64,000 nucleotides of DNA from Bordetella bronchialis (GCF_001676705.1 NZ_CP016170.1:5642001-5706000); one strand, 5' to 3'; positions 19,094-28,413 are shown, counted from the stretch's first letter. Notes: generated from the sequence alone by a model not told the origin. A program made the numbers and translations.

Positions 19094-20311
19094 TCAATAC
19101 CCGGCGGACTGGCCCGTCAGCGCGACGCCCAGCCGCAGCACGGTATAGGCGGCATTGTCCGCCAGGCGCCGCATCCAGCCGCGTCCACGGTGATCGTCCG
19201 TGCGGACCAGCCTGCCGCCGCGGGCGATTTCCGCTTCCAGCTGGTCATACAGCTGGCGGGCGAAGGCGGCATCGTCGACCACCACATTGGCCTCGCGCGC
19301 CAGCAGCAGGCTGAAGGGATCCAGGTTGGAAGAGCCCACGGTGGCGATGTCGTCGATCACCGCCACCTTGGCATGCAGGTAGCTGGGCATGTACTCGTAG
19401 ATCTCGACGCCGGCGTTGAGCAGTTCCGCGTACAGGACGTGCGTCGCGTAATACTGCAGCCGGTACTCCACCTTGCCCTGCAGCAACAGCCTGACGCGCA
19501 CGCCGCGGGCGGCCGCGCGCTTCAGCGCCCGGCGCAGCCGCAGGCCGGGAAAGAAATAGGCGTTGGCGATCAGGATCTCGCGCCGGGCGCGGTTGATGCC
19601 GTACAGATAGGCGCGCTCGAAGGTCTGGCGCCAGCGCAGATTGTCCCGCAGCACCAGCGCCGCGCGCAGATGGCCGGGCGCCTGCTCCAGCGGACGGAAC
19701 ACCGGCCGGCGCAAGGGCCGCCGTTCGGCGGCGATCTCGCCATTACGTTGCGCGGCGGGACTCAGGCGTATCCATAGCAGGTCTTGCGCATGGACGGCAT
19801 ACGCCACCAGCGGTCCGCGCACTTCCACGGCGAAATCGAAGCGCGGGCTGGCCTCGATCCCGTCGGCCGGTTCCAGATCGTCATAGTCGTCGACGATGTT
19901 GATGCCGCCCACGAAGGCGACACGGCCGTCGATCACCGCCACCTTGCGGTGCAGGCGGCGCAGCCGGCTGCGCGAAAACAGCAGCCGGCCGGGCCAGCCC
20001 GGCTCCGGGCGGAATATGCGGCATTGGCCGCCGAAATCGAGAATCCGCCGCCGCACCTCGTCCACCCATTCCCAGCTGCCGAAGCCATCGATGACCACGC
20101 GCACCTTGACGCCGCGCGCGCAAGCGCGCGCCAGCGTTTCCAGCACCCGTTGGGCGGTACGGTCCAGCGTAAAGATATAGGTTTCCAGGTGCACCACCGT
20201 GCGCGCGGCATCGATGGCATCGCACAGGGCGGGAAAGAAATCCGCGCCGTTCTTGAGCAGGCGGACGGCGTTGCCGTCCGTCCATTGCAGTCGCACCGGC
20301 CGGGTCCTCAC
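19094..20311 (-). CDS. clsB: cardiolipin synthase B-type phospholipase D protein
   Basis: 405-residue phospholipase-D superfamily protein predicted to make cardiolipin from phosphatidylglycerol. Two HKD motifs are visible: LHRKVAVIDGRVAFVGG around residue 115 and YLHAKVAVIDDIATVGSSN around residue 310. There are no N-terminal membrane helices, as in ClsB rather than ClsA. Its start overlaps the EEP-family gene stop by 4 bases, which matches E. coli-type ybhP-clsB pairing. Confidence 0.9.
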   Translation of the reverse strand: MRTRPVRLQWTDGNAVRLLKNGADFFPALCDAIDAARTVVHLETYIFTLDRTAQRVLETLARACARGVKVRVVIDGFGSWEWVDEVRRRILDFGGQCRIFRPEPGWPGRLLFSRSRLRRLHRKVAVIDGRVAFVGGINIVDDYDDLEPADGIEASPRFDFAVEVRGPLVAYAVHAQDLLWIRLSPAAQRNGEIAAERRPLRRPVFRPLEQAPGHLRAALVLRDNLRWRQTFERAYLYGINRARREILIANAYFFPGLRLRRALKRAAARGVRVRLLLQGKVEYRLQYYATHVLYAELLNAGVEIYEYMPSYLHAKVAVIDDIATVGSSNLDPFSLLLAREANVVVDDAAFARQLYDQLEAEIARGGRLVRTDDHRGRGWMRRLADNAAYTVLRLGVALTGQSAGY

Positions 20312-21168
20312 GGCAATTCGAGCTCCGCCAGCAAGGGGGAGTGATCCGACAGCTTGGCCCAGGCGCGCCCGCGCAGCACCCGCGCGCTACGCACCCCGAA
20401 GCCGCGCTGGTAGATGCGATCCAGGCGGAACCAGGGAAACACGGCGGGGAAGGTGCGCGGCGGCGGCACGTCCCGATAATTGCCCTGCATGGTCAGCTGG
20501 TTGGTGCGTTCCAGCATGGCCAGGCTATTCGGCACGCCGCGCAGCACATTGCTGAGACGGCGCATGCTTTCGCGCAGGCGCGGACCTTCGCCGCCCACCA
20601 GCCGCGGCGCGTGCGAGAACACCTCGTACACGCCCAGGCGCTGCACGAACAGCGGGGCCAGGCGGTCGTTCCAATCGTTGAAATCGCCCGCGATCAGCAT
20701 GGGCGCGCCCGCCGGCACCATGCGGTCGATCCGGTCGACCAGGGCCTGGATCTGCCGCGTGCGGCTGCCGGCGAACAGTCCCAGGTGGACCACGAAACAA
20801 TGGATCTCTCGATTGCCGACCTCTACCGTGGCGTGCAGCAAGCCGCGCTGCTCCAGGCGGTGATCGGAGATGTCCTGGTTCTCGTGGTCGAGGATGGGAT
20901 AACGCGACAGCAGCGCATTGCCGTGGTCGGTCTGGCTGCGTATGGCATTGCGGCCGTAGCACATGTCCATGTGCAGCGCGGCGGCCAGCGACATATGCTG
21001 CGCGTCCAGCACGCCCCGGCTTTCGTTGCGGCCCTGGACTTCCTGCAGGAAGACCAGGTCGGGGCGCAGCCCGTACAGCCCCAGGCGCAGCTCCTTCAGG
21101 GAGTCCCGCGCGCCCAGCGCGGAACGCCCCTTGTGGATGTTGTAGCTGACGACGCGCAGGATGGACAT
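20308..21168 (-). CDS. endonuclease/exonuclease/phosphatase-fold protein (YbhP-like)
   Basis: 286-residue member of the EEP superfamily (DNase I-like fold). Metal and catalytic motifs are VFLQEVQGRN near residue 40, AGDFNDWNDR near residue 160 and SDHSPLLAEL at the C-terminus. It is coupled to clsB by a 4-base overlap, so a role in phospholipid turnover rather than DNA repair is likely; this is inferred from the conserved pairing. It lies 20 bases after aspS. Confidence 0.87.
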   Translation of the reverse strand: MSILRVVSYNIHKGRSALGARDSLKELRLGLYGLRPDLVFLQEVQGRNESRGVLDAQHMSLAAALHMDMCYGRNAIRSQTDHGNALLSRYPILDHENQDISDHRLEQRGLLHATVEVGNREIHCFVVHLGLFAGSRTRQIQALVDRIDRMVPAGAPMLIAGDFNDWNDRLAPLFVQRLGVYEVFSHAPRLVGGEGPRLRESMRRLSNVLRGVPNSLAMLERTNQLTMQGNYRDVPPPRTFPAVFPWFRLDRIYQRGFGVRSARVLRGRAWAKLSDHSPLLAELELP

Positions 21169-21188
21169 GGCCCCGGCTTACCGCATCG

Positions 21189-22976
21189 CTATTTGGCTTC
21201 CGTATTGCGCAGGCGGATGTGCAACTCCCGCAGCTGCTTTTCGTCCACCGGCGAAGGCGCCTGGGTCAGCAGATCCTGGGCACGCTGCGTCTTGGGGAAG
21301 GCGATGACGTCACGGATCGACTCGGCGCCGCTCATCATGGTGACGATGCGGTCCAGGCCGAAGGCGATGCCGCCGTGCGGAGGCGCGCCATACTGCAGCG
21401 CGTCCAGCAGGAAGCCGAACTTCTGCCGCGCTTCCTCGGCGCCGATCTTCAAGGCGCGGAACACCTTGCTTTGCACTTCCTCGCGGTGGATACGCACCGA
21501 GCCGCCGCCGATTTCCCAGCCGTTCAGCACCATGTCGTACGCCTTGGCGTAGGCCTTGCTGGGATCGGTTTCCAGGAAGTCCTCGTGGCCGTCCTTGGGG
21601 CTGGTGAAGGGATGGTGCGCGGCGGTGTAGCGGCCTTCCTCTTCGTCGTATTCGAACATCGGGAAGTCGATCACCCACAGCGGGCGCCAGCCCGGCGTGA
21701 ACAGGCCCGACTGCTTGCCGAACTCGCTGTGGCCGATCTTCACGCGCAGCGCGCCGATGGAGTCGTTGACGACCTTTTCCTTGTCGGCGCCGAAGAAAAT
21801 GATGTCGCCATCCTGCGCGCCCGTGCGCTTGAGCAGCTCGGCCAGCGCGGCATCATGGATGTTCTTCACGATGGGCGACTGCAGGCCCTCGCGGCCCTTG
21901 GCGGCTTCGTTGACCTTGATCCAGGCCAGGCCCTTGGCGCCGTAGATGCCGACGAACTGCGTGTAGCTGTCGATCTCGCTGCGCGACAGCGTACCGCCGC
22001 CCGGCACGCGCAAGGCCACCACGCGGCTGCCCGGCGCCGCGGCGGCCGCCGCGAACACCTTGAAATCGACGTCGCGCATGATGTCGCTGATGTCGGTGAA
22101 TTCCAGCGACACGCGCAGGTCGGGCTTGTCCGAACCGTAGCGGCGCATCGCTTCCGTCCACGTCATGCTGGGGAAAGGCTGCGGCAGATCGACGTTCTGC
22201 ACCACCTTGAATACATGGCGGATCATGCTTTCGAAGATCTCGCGGATCTCCACTTCATTCAGGAACGAGGTCTCGCAATCGATCTGGGTGAATTCCGGCT
22301 GGCGGTCGGCGCGCAGGTCCTCGTCGCGGAAGCACTTGGTGATCTGGTAATAGCGGTCGAAACCCGACACCATCAGCATCTGCTTGAACAGCTGCGGCGA
22401 CTGCGGCAGCGCGAAGAACTGGCCGGCGTTCACGCGCGAGGGCACCAGGTAATCGCGCGCGCCTTCCGGCGTGCTCTTGGTCAGCATGGGCGTTTCGATA
22501 TCGATAAAGCCCAGCGAATCCAGGAACTTGCGCACCTCGATGGAAACCCGGTAGCGCAGCATCAGGTTGCGCTGCATCTGCGGGCGGCGCAGGTCCAGCA
22601 CGCGATGCGTCAGGCGCGTGGTCTCGGAAAGGTTGTCGTCGTCCAGCTGGAAAGGCGGCGTGACCGAAGGATTGAGGATCTCCACTTCCTTGCACAGCAC
22701 CTCGACCTCGCCGGAGGCCAGCTCGGCATTGGCCGTGCCTTCCGGACGCAGGCGCACCAGGCCGGTCACGCGGATGCAGAACTCGTTGCGCAGGCGCTCG
22801 GCGGTGGCGAAAGCAGCGTTATCGGGGTCGAAAACGATTTGCGCCAGACCGGCGCGGTCGCGCAGGTCGATGAAGATAACCCCGCCGTGGTCGCGGCGGC
22901 GGTTTACCCAGCCGTACAGGGTAACGGTCTGACCGAGGTGGTCACGGCAAACCTGGCCGGTGTAGCAGGTACGCAT
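21189..22976 (-). CDS. aspS: aspartyl-tRNA synthetase
   Basis: 595-residue class II aminoacyl-tRNA synthetase charging tRNA-Asp (possibly also tRNA-Asn). It has an N-terminal OB-fold anticodon-binding domain ([31 protein letters not shown]). Motif 2 contains [18 protein letters not shown], the bacterial GAD insertion is present, and motif 3 contains [13 protein letters not shown] near residue 550. Length is normal. It is the third gene of the FmdB - DUF502 - aspS - EEP - clsB block. Confidence 0.97.
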   Translation of the reverse strand: MRTCYTGQVCRDHLGQTVTLYGWVNRRRDHGGVIFIDLRDRAGLAQIVFDPDNAAFATAERLRNEFCIRVTGLVRLRPEGTANAELASGEVEVLCKEVEILNPSVTPPFQLDDDNLSETTRLTHRVLDLRRPQMQRNLMLRYRVSIEVRKFLDSLGFIDIETPMLTKSTPEGARDYLVPSRVNAGQFFALPQSPQLFKQMLMVSGFDRYYQITKCFRDEDLRADRQPEFTQIDCETSFLNEVEIREIFESMIRHVFKVVQNVDLPQPFPSMTWTEAMRRYGSDKPDLRVSLEFTDISDIMRDVDFKVFAAAAAAPGSRVVALRVPGGGTLSRSEIDSYTQFVGIYGAKGLAWIKVNEAAKGREGLQSPIVKNIHDAALAELLKRTGAQDGDIIFFGADKEKVVNDSIGALRVKIGHSEFGKQSGLFTPGWRPLWVIDFPMFEYDEEEGRYTAAHHPFTSPKDGHEDFLETDPSKAYAKAYDMVLNGWEIGGGSVRIHREEVQSKVFRALKIGAEEARQKFGFLLDALQYGAPPHGGIAFGLDRIVTMMSGAESIRDVIAFPKTQRAQDLLTQAPSPVDEKQLRELHIRLRNTEAK

Positions 22977-23061
22977 TGCGGGATGACTCCGTTTCTACTT
23001 TGTTGGGGCGCCTTGGAGCGTCACGATAATGAATCGAAGGCGGGCATCGCCCGCCCGGTTG

Positions 23062-23745
23062 TCAGGGCGTGTTGTCCCCGCGCTGGCGCACGCCGGGCGC
23101 GGTGGGGATTTCGGCGGGACGAGCAGGCGCGGGCGCCGCCGGCGCCATCGGCGGGGGCGGCGCCACCACCCCCATGGACACCACGTACTTCAGGGCGGCG
23201 TCCACGCTCATGTGCAGATCGATGACTTCGGCGCGCGGCATCATCAGGAAAAAACCGGACGTCGGGTTGGGCGTGGTGGGCACGTACACGCTGACATGCT
23301 CGCCGGGCAGGTGCGTGGCCACTTCCCCGCTGGGCGTGCCGGTCAGGAAAGCGATGGTCCAGGCCCCTTGGCGCGGATACTGCACCAGCACCGCCTGGCG
23401 AAACGCCTGGCCGTTCGGCGCCAGCACCGTATCGCTGACCTGCTTTACCGAGTTATAGATCGAGCGCACCAGCGGAATGCGGCCCAGCAGCTTTTCCCAT
23501 TGGTCCAGCAAAGTGCGGCCCAGCAGGTTGGCGGCAAAAACGCCGGTAAGCAGCACCACCAGGATGACCAGCAGAAAGCGGAAACCCGGTATATCCACGC
23601 CGAACAGCGACTCGGCCGACAGGAAACCGGGAACGAAGCCTTCCAGCGTGGCGATCAGCACGCCCAGCACCCAGACGGTGATCACCAGCGGCACCCATAT
23701 CAGGAGCCCGGTGATGAAGTACTTCTTGAAAACGCGCATCGCCAT
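23062..23745 (-). CDS. DUF502 membrane protein
   Basis: 227-residue protein of the DUF502 family. It has two strong transmembrane segments in the first ~95 residues (ITGLLIWVPLVITVWVLGVL and FLLVILVVLLTGVFAANLLG), a conserved soluble domain with GEVATHLPGEHVSVYVPTTP, and a proline/alanine-rich C-terminal tail. Function is not established. Its place just upstream of aspS and next to an FmdB zinc ribbon is a common Burkholderiales arrangement. Confidence 0.9.
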   Translation of the reverse strand: MAMRVFKKYFITGLLIWVPLVITVWVLGVLIATLEGFVPGFLSAESLFGVDIPGFRFLLVILVVLLTGVFAANLLGRTLLDQWEKLLGRIPLVRSIYNSVKQVSDTVLAPNGQAFRQAVLVQYPRQGAWTIAFLTGTPSGEVATHLPGEHVSVYVPTTPNPTSGFFLMMPRAEVIDLHMSVDAALKYVVSMGVVAPPPPMAPAAPAPARPAEIPTAPGVRQRGDNTP

Positions 23746-23753
23746 GGCGGGCG

Positions 23754-24104
23754 TCAGGAAGCGGCGGCGGGCGGCGCCGCGGGCGCAGCGGCCGGCGCGG
23801 GGGCCGTGGACGAGGCGGCGGCCGGGGCCGCGTCGGCCGACTTGGCGGCGCTACCGCTACTGTCGCCCCCATCGGCCTTGGACTCCGTCTTGGCACCGCC
23901 GGCCGAGCCCGAGCCCGTGCCATTGTTGCGGAAATCGGTGACGTACCAGCCCGAGCCCTTCAGCTGGAAGCCGGCGGCGGTAACCTGCTTGGCGAACGTG
24001 CTGGCCCCGCATTCGGGACACACGGTAAGCGGCGCGTCGGAGATCTTCTGCAGCACATCCTTGGCATGGCCGCAGCTGCTGCACTTGTAGGCGTAGATAG
24101 GCAT
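23754..24104 (-). CDS. FmdB-family zinc ribbon protein
   Basis: 116-residue protein with an N-terminal zinc ribbon: Cys8-x2-Cys11 (YKCSSCG) and Cys29-x2-Cys32 (VCPECG). Residues ~60-116 are low-complexity Ala/Ser/Pro/Lys. The family is annotated as a putative regulatory protein from its link to formamidase operons, but its real role is unknown. The stop is 8 bases before the DUF502 start. It is the first gene of the block; the repeat-rich spacer lies upstream. Confidence 0.9.
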   Translation of the reverse strand: MPIYAYKCSSCGHAKDVLQKISDAPLTVCPECGASTFAKQVTAAGFQLKGSGWYVTDFRNNGTGSGSAGGAKTESKADGGDSSGSAAKSADAAPAAASSTAPAPAAAPAAPPAAAS

Positions 24105-24453
24105 TCAGTCCACTCCCTGGCCCGCCGGCACGAAAGAACCCGCCCGAGAGCGCCCGGTGCGATACGCAGGGCGCGGCTGGAGCGGGGCCGGCAAAAATAC
24201 GGGAAAGTCTTGAATTTTAGCGGGTTTTTGCTGCACCCCCATCAAGGCCGCCGCCAATCCCGCCAGCCCCCGCGACAAGGCGGCCGGAAGCCCGCCTTCC
24301 CCCAGCCGCCGAGAGCGCATCCCCGCAGTGGGGCACGGCCGCGCTGGGCGGCCGCGCCCCACCAGCCCCGCAAAATCTTCCGAAACCCCCGTCCAGATCC
24401 ACGAAGCCCAAGCACCCCGACCGCCCCAGCCCCCGTCACTGAGAGACGCCGGA

Positions 24454-24652
24454 GTCCGGCGGGGTGGTCGCCTGTCGGGGTCAGCCTGTTGAGGACGAGC
24501 AAGCGGAATCGAAGGGAGGCGTGGCGCGGACGCCATGAAGAAGAACGCGAACGACAAACGCCCGCCGGACGAGATTAGCGCAGCGGTGTCCGGCCCCCGG
24601 GGGCCGGACCGGCCGATCAGGCTGGCCCCGACAGGCGACCACCCCGCCGGAC
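24454..24652. mobile_element. 199-bp MITE-like element with 35-bp terminal inverted repeats
   Basis: The ends 24454-24488 and 24618-24652 are inverted repeats identical at 34 of 35 positions; each begins GTCCGGCGGGG and contains GCCTGTCGGGG. There is no coding sequence inside. The same terminal motif (GTCCGKCGGGG, five bases, then GCCTGTCG) bounds the two 202-bp elements at 41792-41993 and 42498-42699, so this is a small dispersed family. The interior differs from those copies. No clear target-site duplication was seen. Confidence 0.6.
24588..24609. repeat. 22-bp perfect GC palindrome
   Basis: A perfect self-complementary run of 22 bases beginning GTCCGGCCCCC and ending GGGGGCCGGAC, inside the 199-bp element. 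It could form a strong hairpin in RNA or a cruciform. No T-tract follows on either strand, so it is not called a terminator. Confidence 0.7.
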
Positions 24653-24745
24653 GGCCCACGACGGACGGCCCACGACGGACGGCCCACGGCGGACAGCCCA
24701 CGACGGACGGCCCACAACGGACGGCCCACAACGGACAGCCCACAA
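24648..24745. repeat. seven tandem 14-bp units
   Basis: Seven consecutive copies of CGGACGGCCCACGA with one to three substitutions in some units (24648-24661, then every 14 bases to 24745). The first unit overlaps the right end of the 199-bp inverted-repeat element, so the array begins at the element border. It is non-coding as far as I can see and lies 40 bases from the end of the antiporter gene. Confidence 0.85.
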
Positions 24746-24784
24746 GCCGATAGCCTGCCGAGCAGCCCGAACGCCCCCTCGCCG

Positions 24785-26050
24785 CTACACCGGCAGCAGG
24801 AACATCCCCGCCGCGACCAGGGTCGGCAATAGCGCCGCCAGAAACAAGCGTCCCGCCGCGATACTCCCATCCGGGAAGTGGTTTTTCAGGATGGCAAAGC
24901 CCGCCGGATTCGGCGCATTGGCGATGACGGTGAGCCCGCCGCCGGTGACAGCCCCCGCGACCAGCATATAGCGCCAGGTCTCATCCGTGCCTTGCACCAG
25001 CGATCCCAGGTACGTCAGCGCCGCGTTATCGGTGATGGCGGTCAGCGCGGTGGCGCCCCAGAACAGCACCGTCGGCGACAACCCGCCCAACAGATCCTGC
25101 AGCCACCATTTCTGCAACCCACCCAGCACAACCAGGCCCGCCAGGAAGAAACCGACCATCAGCCCCTCCTTGATCATCAGGCGATTCTGGTGGCGCTTAT
25201 AGGCCTCCGTGAACCCGATGAACATCATCAGCAAACCCAGGAAAATCGCCGGATGATGCGCGCTCAGCACCACCGCGACCAGGAAAAGCAAATGCACGGC
25301 GATCACCGGCACAGGCACGCGCGGCCGGCCGCCATCGTCCGCCGAGGCCCCCTTCCCCGCGCCACGCAGCACATCGCGGCAGAAGAAAGTCAGCGCCGCG
25401 GCATTGATGAACACCGCCGCCGCCGCGCGCCAGCCGAAATGCGTGGCCATATGCGCGGCGTCCCAGCCGAAAGTAGAGGCCACCATCAGCACCGGCGGCG
25501 CCGCGTACGACGTCAGCACCCCGCCGATGGAAACATTGACGAACAACACCCCCAAGGTCAGGTACTTGAACCCCGCGCGCCCGCTCACGCGAAAATACGC
25601 GTCCCGCAACAGGATCGCCGCCAGCGTCATCGCCGCGGGCTCGGTGATGAAGGACCCGGCCAAGGGAACCACCGAAAGCACGACCAAATACGTACTGAGC
25701 TCGTTGCGGATCGGCAGCACACGGGCCAGGCCGCGCACCACCGCATCGACGAACTCCAGAATGGGACGGCTGGCCGCCACCACCATGATCACGAAAACGA
25801 ACAGCGGCTCCGTGAAATTCCGCGTGTCCATGTACTCGATCGCCTTGCCGCTGCCCGCCAGCAAGGCCATGCTGACGATCAGGACGAAGGCCCACACCCC
25901 GAAAACGGCTTCTACCTCGGCGAGCAGGTGCCAGACGCCGGCGTGCGGCCCATTGCGGTGCGCCAGGCGAGCGAAAAAGGGAACCGAAAACGTGTGCAGG
26001 ACGGCGATGGCGAACAGCAGGGTGGCGATCAGTTCGATCGTGGTCGGCAT
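24785..26050 (-). CDS. putative Na+/H+ antiporter (Na_H_antiport_2 type)
   Basis: 421-residue polytopic protein with about ten to eleven hydrophobic segments, matching the family annotated as putative Na+/H+ antiporters. The start MPTTIELIATLLFAIAVLHT at 26050 opens with the first membrane helix. The frame stays open much further upstream only because it runs through the hexanucleotide repeat. Ion specificity is not known from sequence. It is divergent from the dehydrogenase gene at 26447. Confidence 0.82.
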   Translation of the reverse strand: MPTTIELIATLLFAIAVLHTFSVPFFARLAHRNGPHAGVWHLLAEVEAVFGVWAFVLIVSMALLAGSGKAIEYMDTRNFTEPLFVFVIMVVAASRPILEFVDAVVRGLARVLPIRNELSTYLVVLSVVPLAGSFITEPAAMTLAAILLRDAYFRVSGRAGFKYLTLGVLFVNVSIGGVLTSYAAPPVLMVASTFGWDAAHMATHFGWRAAAAVFINAAALTFFCRDVLRGAGKGASADDGGRPRVPVPVIAVHLLFLVAVVLSAHHPAIFLGLLMMFIGFTEAYKRHQNRLMIKEGLMVGFFLAGLVVLGGLQKWWLQDLLGGLSPTVLFWGATALTAITDNAALTYLGSLVQGTDETWRYMLVAGAVTGGGLTVIANAPNPAGFAILKNHFPDGSIAAGRLFLAALLPTLVAAGMFLLPV

Positions 26051-26218
26051 GGACAGGAATTCCCTTTGTGTCGTTCTACGACGTCCGGCGGAGCGGCGTC
26101 GTGCTGATTGTGTGTAAAGGCGCTCAAGACTATACAGAATCCGGTCGTCGCGACGTTGATGCAACGTTGAACCCTGCACGAACGCCAAGCCCCCGGCAAT
26201 GGCATAGACGACGGCGCC

Positions 26219-26236
26219 GGCACGGGCACGGGCACG
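26219..26236. repeat. (GGCACG)x3 microsatellite
   Basis: Three perfect GGCACG hexamers 36 bases before the longer GCCATA array. Too short to be strongly unstable; noted because it is the second hexamer repeat in the same spacer. Confidence 0.7.
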
Positions 26237-26272
26237 GGTGGGTAAGCACCGCAGCAGCGGGCGCCCGACTTG

Positions 26273-26337
26273 GCCATAGCCATAGCCATAGCCATAGCCA
26301 TAGCCATAGCCATAGCCATAGCCATAGCCATAGCCAT
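26273..26337. repeat. (GCCATA)n hexanucleotide microsatellite, 10.8 units
   Basis: Ten perfect GCCATA units plus GCCAT. Perfect repeats of this length are slippage-prone. A change in unit number would alter the spacing between upstream regulatory DNA and the gene at 26447, or the distance to the divergent antiporter gene, by multiples of six bases. It would not shift a reading frame. Confidence 0.95.
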
Positions 26338-26446
26338 GGTGAGGCGACAATGTACTCTTTATGTATCCAAACACCGGGTAACCCCCGATAATCTCCCCCT
26401 TCCCGGCAGCGTTATAAAGCCATTTTGTTCTTTTTATGTACTCCAG

Positions 26447-27337
26447 ATGAAAATTGCACTCATAGGTTGCGGCGAGGTCGGCCACTGCTACGCCCTGGCC
26501 TGGCGCGCCGCGGGCCACGACATCCACGCGATATGCGAACTCCGCCAGGATGCGGAAATGCAGGCGCGGGCCGCCGCCCATGGCGCCGCATTGCACGATG
26601 CCCCCGGACCCTGGCTGACCGGTGCCGACCTCGTCGTTTCCGCCGTCTTCGGCCATGCGGCCCTGGCCGTCGCCGGCCAGGCGCTGCCGCACCTGCGCCA
26701 TGACGCCCTGTACGCGGACTTCACCACCGCCAGCGCCACCGACATGCGCGCCGCCGCGGACGTGGCCGCCCGCCACGGCATCGCCTTCGCCGACGTCGCC
26801 ATCATGGGCGCCATCGCCTTGCTGGCCGAACGCACGCCGCTATTGTGCGCGGGCACCGGTGCCCAGGCCGTGGCGGCCTTCGCGCGCGACGCCGGCGCGC
26901 CGGCCCAGGCCATCGATGGCCAGGCAGGCGACGCCGTACGCCTGAAGCTATTGCGCAGCATCATGACCAAGGGCATGGAAAGCCTCACCGTGGAATGCCT
27001 GGTCGCCGCCGAACGCATGGGATTGCGGGATGCCCTGTACGAAGTCCTGGCGGACATCGACCGCACGCCGCTGACCACCTTCATGGACTCCTTCCTGCGC
27101 TCGCATGTCCTGCACGCGCCGCGCCGCATGGCCGAAGTACGGGAGGCGCGGGAACAACTGGTAGAGGCCGGCCTGCAGCCCCTGGTGCTGGATGGCGTCG
27201 AGCGCCTCTTCGCCCGTACCGCCCAAGGCCTCGATGCCGCCAGGGCGGCTAACGGCGGCGCGCCCCTGCGGCTCCCGGACACCGTGCCCGCGCGGCTCGA
27301 ATGGCTGACCACGCTGGCGCTGCGGGAAAAACCATAG
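26447..27337 (+). CDS. NAD(P)-binding dehydrogenase, DUF1932 C-terminal domain
   Basis: 296-residue protein of the 6-phosphogluconate/beta-hydroxyacid dehydrogenase superfamily. The N-terminal Rossmann fold begins MKIALIGCGEVGHCYA, and the C-terminal helical domain matches DUF1932. The superfamily catalytic lysine region is visible as GDAVRLKLLRSIMTKGMES. The substrate is unknown. The ATG at 26447 is chosen because the fold starts there, though no good ribosome site precedes it. The Bug receptor gene follows after 107 bases and may share the transcript. Confidence 0.8.
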   Translation: MKIALIGCGEVGHCYALAWRAAGHDIHAICELRQDAEMQARAAAHGAALHDAPGPWLTGADLVVSAVFGHAALAVAGQALPHLRHDALYADFTTASATDMRAAADVAARHGIAFADVAIMGAIALLAERTPLLCAGTGAQAVAAFARDAGAPAQAIDGQAGDAVRLKLLRSIMTKGMESLTVECLVAAERMGLRDALYEVLADIDRTPLTTFMDSFLRSHVLHAPRRMAEVREAREQLVEAGLQPLVLDGVERLFARTAQGLDAARAANGGAPLRLPDTVPARLEWLTTLALREKP

Positions 27338-27444
27338 GAAACCAGTGTCGATCCGCGCACCGCGCGGCAATAGAAAAAACAGCCGCCTCGATCCGCATGC
27401 GCGGACGCAGGCCGGCATCCCTGGAAGAAACGACGAGGAAGACA

Positions 27445-28413
27445 ATGCGAGACTTCAAGCAAATCGCCGCCGCGGCGGTCCTGGCCCTTTGCGGCGCGGC
27501 CGCGGCCGCCGCCGACCTGGGCGGCGCGCCCATCACCTTTATCTCGCCCTTTCCGCCGGGCGGCGGTACCGACACCCTGACCCGCATGGTCGGCACGGCC
27601 GTCAGCCAGGACACGGGCTGGAACATCGTCGTCGAAAACAAGCCCGGCGCCGGCGGCAACCTGGCCCTGGATGCCACCGCGCGAGCCCGTCCCGACGGCC
27701 ATACGCTGGTCATGGCGCAGACCGACAACATCGTGCTGAACCCCTGGCTGTACAGCAAACTGACCTACGACACCTTCAAGGACTTCAAGCCCGTGGGCCT
27801 AGTGGCGTCCTCGCCCAGCGTGTTCGTCGTCCTGCCCGACTCGCCATACAAAACCCTGGACGACGTGGTGAAGGCGGCCAAGGCCAAGCCCGGCCAGGTA
27901 TCGCTGGGCATACCCGGCATCGGCGGCAGCGGCGACCTGATCGGCTACCTGTGGCGCAAGGCGGCGGGCATAGAGCTGATGCACGTGCCCTACCGCGGCT
28001 GGGGACAGGCCTTTCCCGACCTGATGAGCGGACGCATCGCCCTGTACACCGGCTCCGTGGCGTCGTTGCTGCCGCAGATCCGTGGCGGCCAGGTCCGCGC
28101 CCTGGCGGTGGTCGCCGACGCGCGCTCGCCGGCCCTGCCGCAGGTGCCCACCTTCGCGGAAAGCGGCTTCAAGTCCATCAACCAGACCATCTGGTGGGGC
28201 CTGATGGCGCCGGGCAAGACGCCGGACGATGTGGTCGCCGCGCTGAACGCCGCGCTCAATCGCAGCCTGGCCAAACCCGAACTGGTGCGCAAGCTCGAAG
28301 AGGCCGGCTACACCGTGATGGGCGGCACGCCGGGCGACCTGGCGCAACGCTACCGCGCCGACTACGAGGTGTTCGGCAAGGTCGTCCAGGAGGCGGGTAT
28401 TCCGAAGCAATAG
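27445..28413 (+). CDS. Bug-family solute-binding protein (tripartite tricarboxylate type)
   Basis: 322-residue periplasmic receptor. The signal peptide MRDFKQIAAAAVLALCGAAA ends around residue 24. It is followed by the Bug signature ITFISPFPPGGGTDTLTR and a later NKPGAGGNLA motif. GAGGAA about 6 bases before the ATG fixes the start. Bug proteins bind carboxylates; the TctAB membrane partners are not in the window, which is common for orphan Bug receptors. It follows the DUF1932 dehydrogenase, suggesting a link to an organic-acid substrate. Confidence 0.92.
   Translation: MRDFKQIAAAAVLALCGAAAAAADLGGAPITFISPFPPGGGTDTLTRMVGTAVSQDTGWNIVVENKPGAGGNLALDATARARPDGHTLVMAQTDNIVLNPWLYSKLTYDTFKDFKPVGLVASSPSVFVVLPDSPYKTLDDVVKAAKAKPGQVSLGIPGIGGSGDLIGYLWRKAAGIELMHVPYRGWGQAFPDLMSGRIALYTGSVASLLPQIRGGQVRALAVVADARSPALPQVPTFAESGFKSINQTIWWGLMAPGKTPDDVVAALNAALNRSLAKPELVRKLEEAGYTVMGGTPGDLAQRYRADYEVFGKVVQEAGIPKQ

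Larger units (their letters stand above)
24105..24784. other. 680-bp repeat-rich intergenic region
   Basis: Lies between the start of the FmdB gene and the end of the antiporter gene. It holds a 199-bp element with 35-bp terminal inverted repeats, a 22-bp perfect palindrome and seven 14-bp tandem units (listed separately). Long open frames on both strands arise only from the GC-rich repeats and show no protein-like composition. The promoter of the FmdB operon should lie in its first part; I cannot define it. Confidence 0.6.
26051..26446. other. 396-bp divergent intergenic region with hexanucleotide microsatellites
   Basis: Separates the antiporter gene (minus) from the DUF1932 dehydrogenase gene (plus). 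It contains three GGCACG units at 26219-26236 and the long GCCATA array at 26273-26337. TATACA at 26131 and TATAAA at 26413 resemble -10 boxes but lack good -35 partners. The plus-strand frame through the GCCATA array is open into the dehydrogenase gene and would encode alternating Ala-Ile; I treat it as non-coding. Confidence 0.6.

Noticed and set aside
24105..24870. Open frames of 130-212 codons upstream of the FmdB gene
   Set aside because: They consist of the 14-bp repeat translated as Trp-Ala-Val-Arg-type repeats, with no family resemblance.
26270..26446. N-terminal extension of the DUF1932 dehydrogenase through the GCCATA array, giving repeated Ala-Ile
   Set aside because: The Rossmann fold starts at 26447, the extension needs a TTG start and its sequence after the repeats is not protein-like. 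An open frame through a hexamer repeat is expected.
26051..26776. Long N-terminal extension of the antiporter on the minus strand
   Set aside because: It crosses the microsatellite as alternating Tyr-Gly and is antisense to the dehydrogenase gene; the membrane protein begins at 26050.
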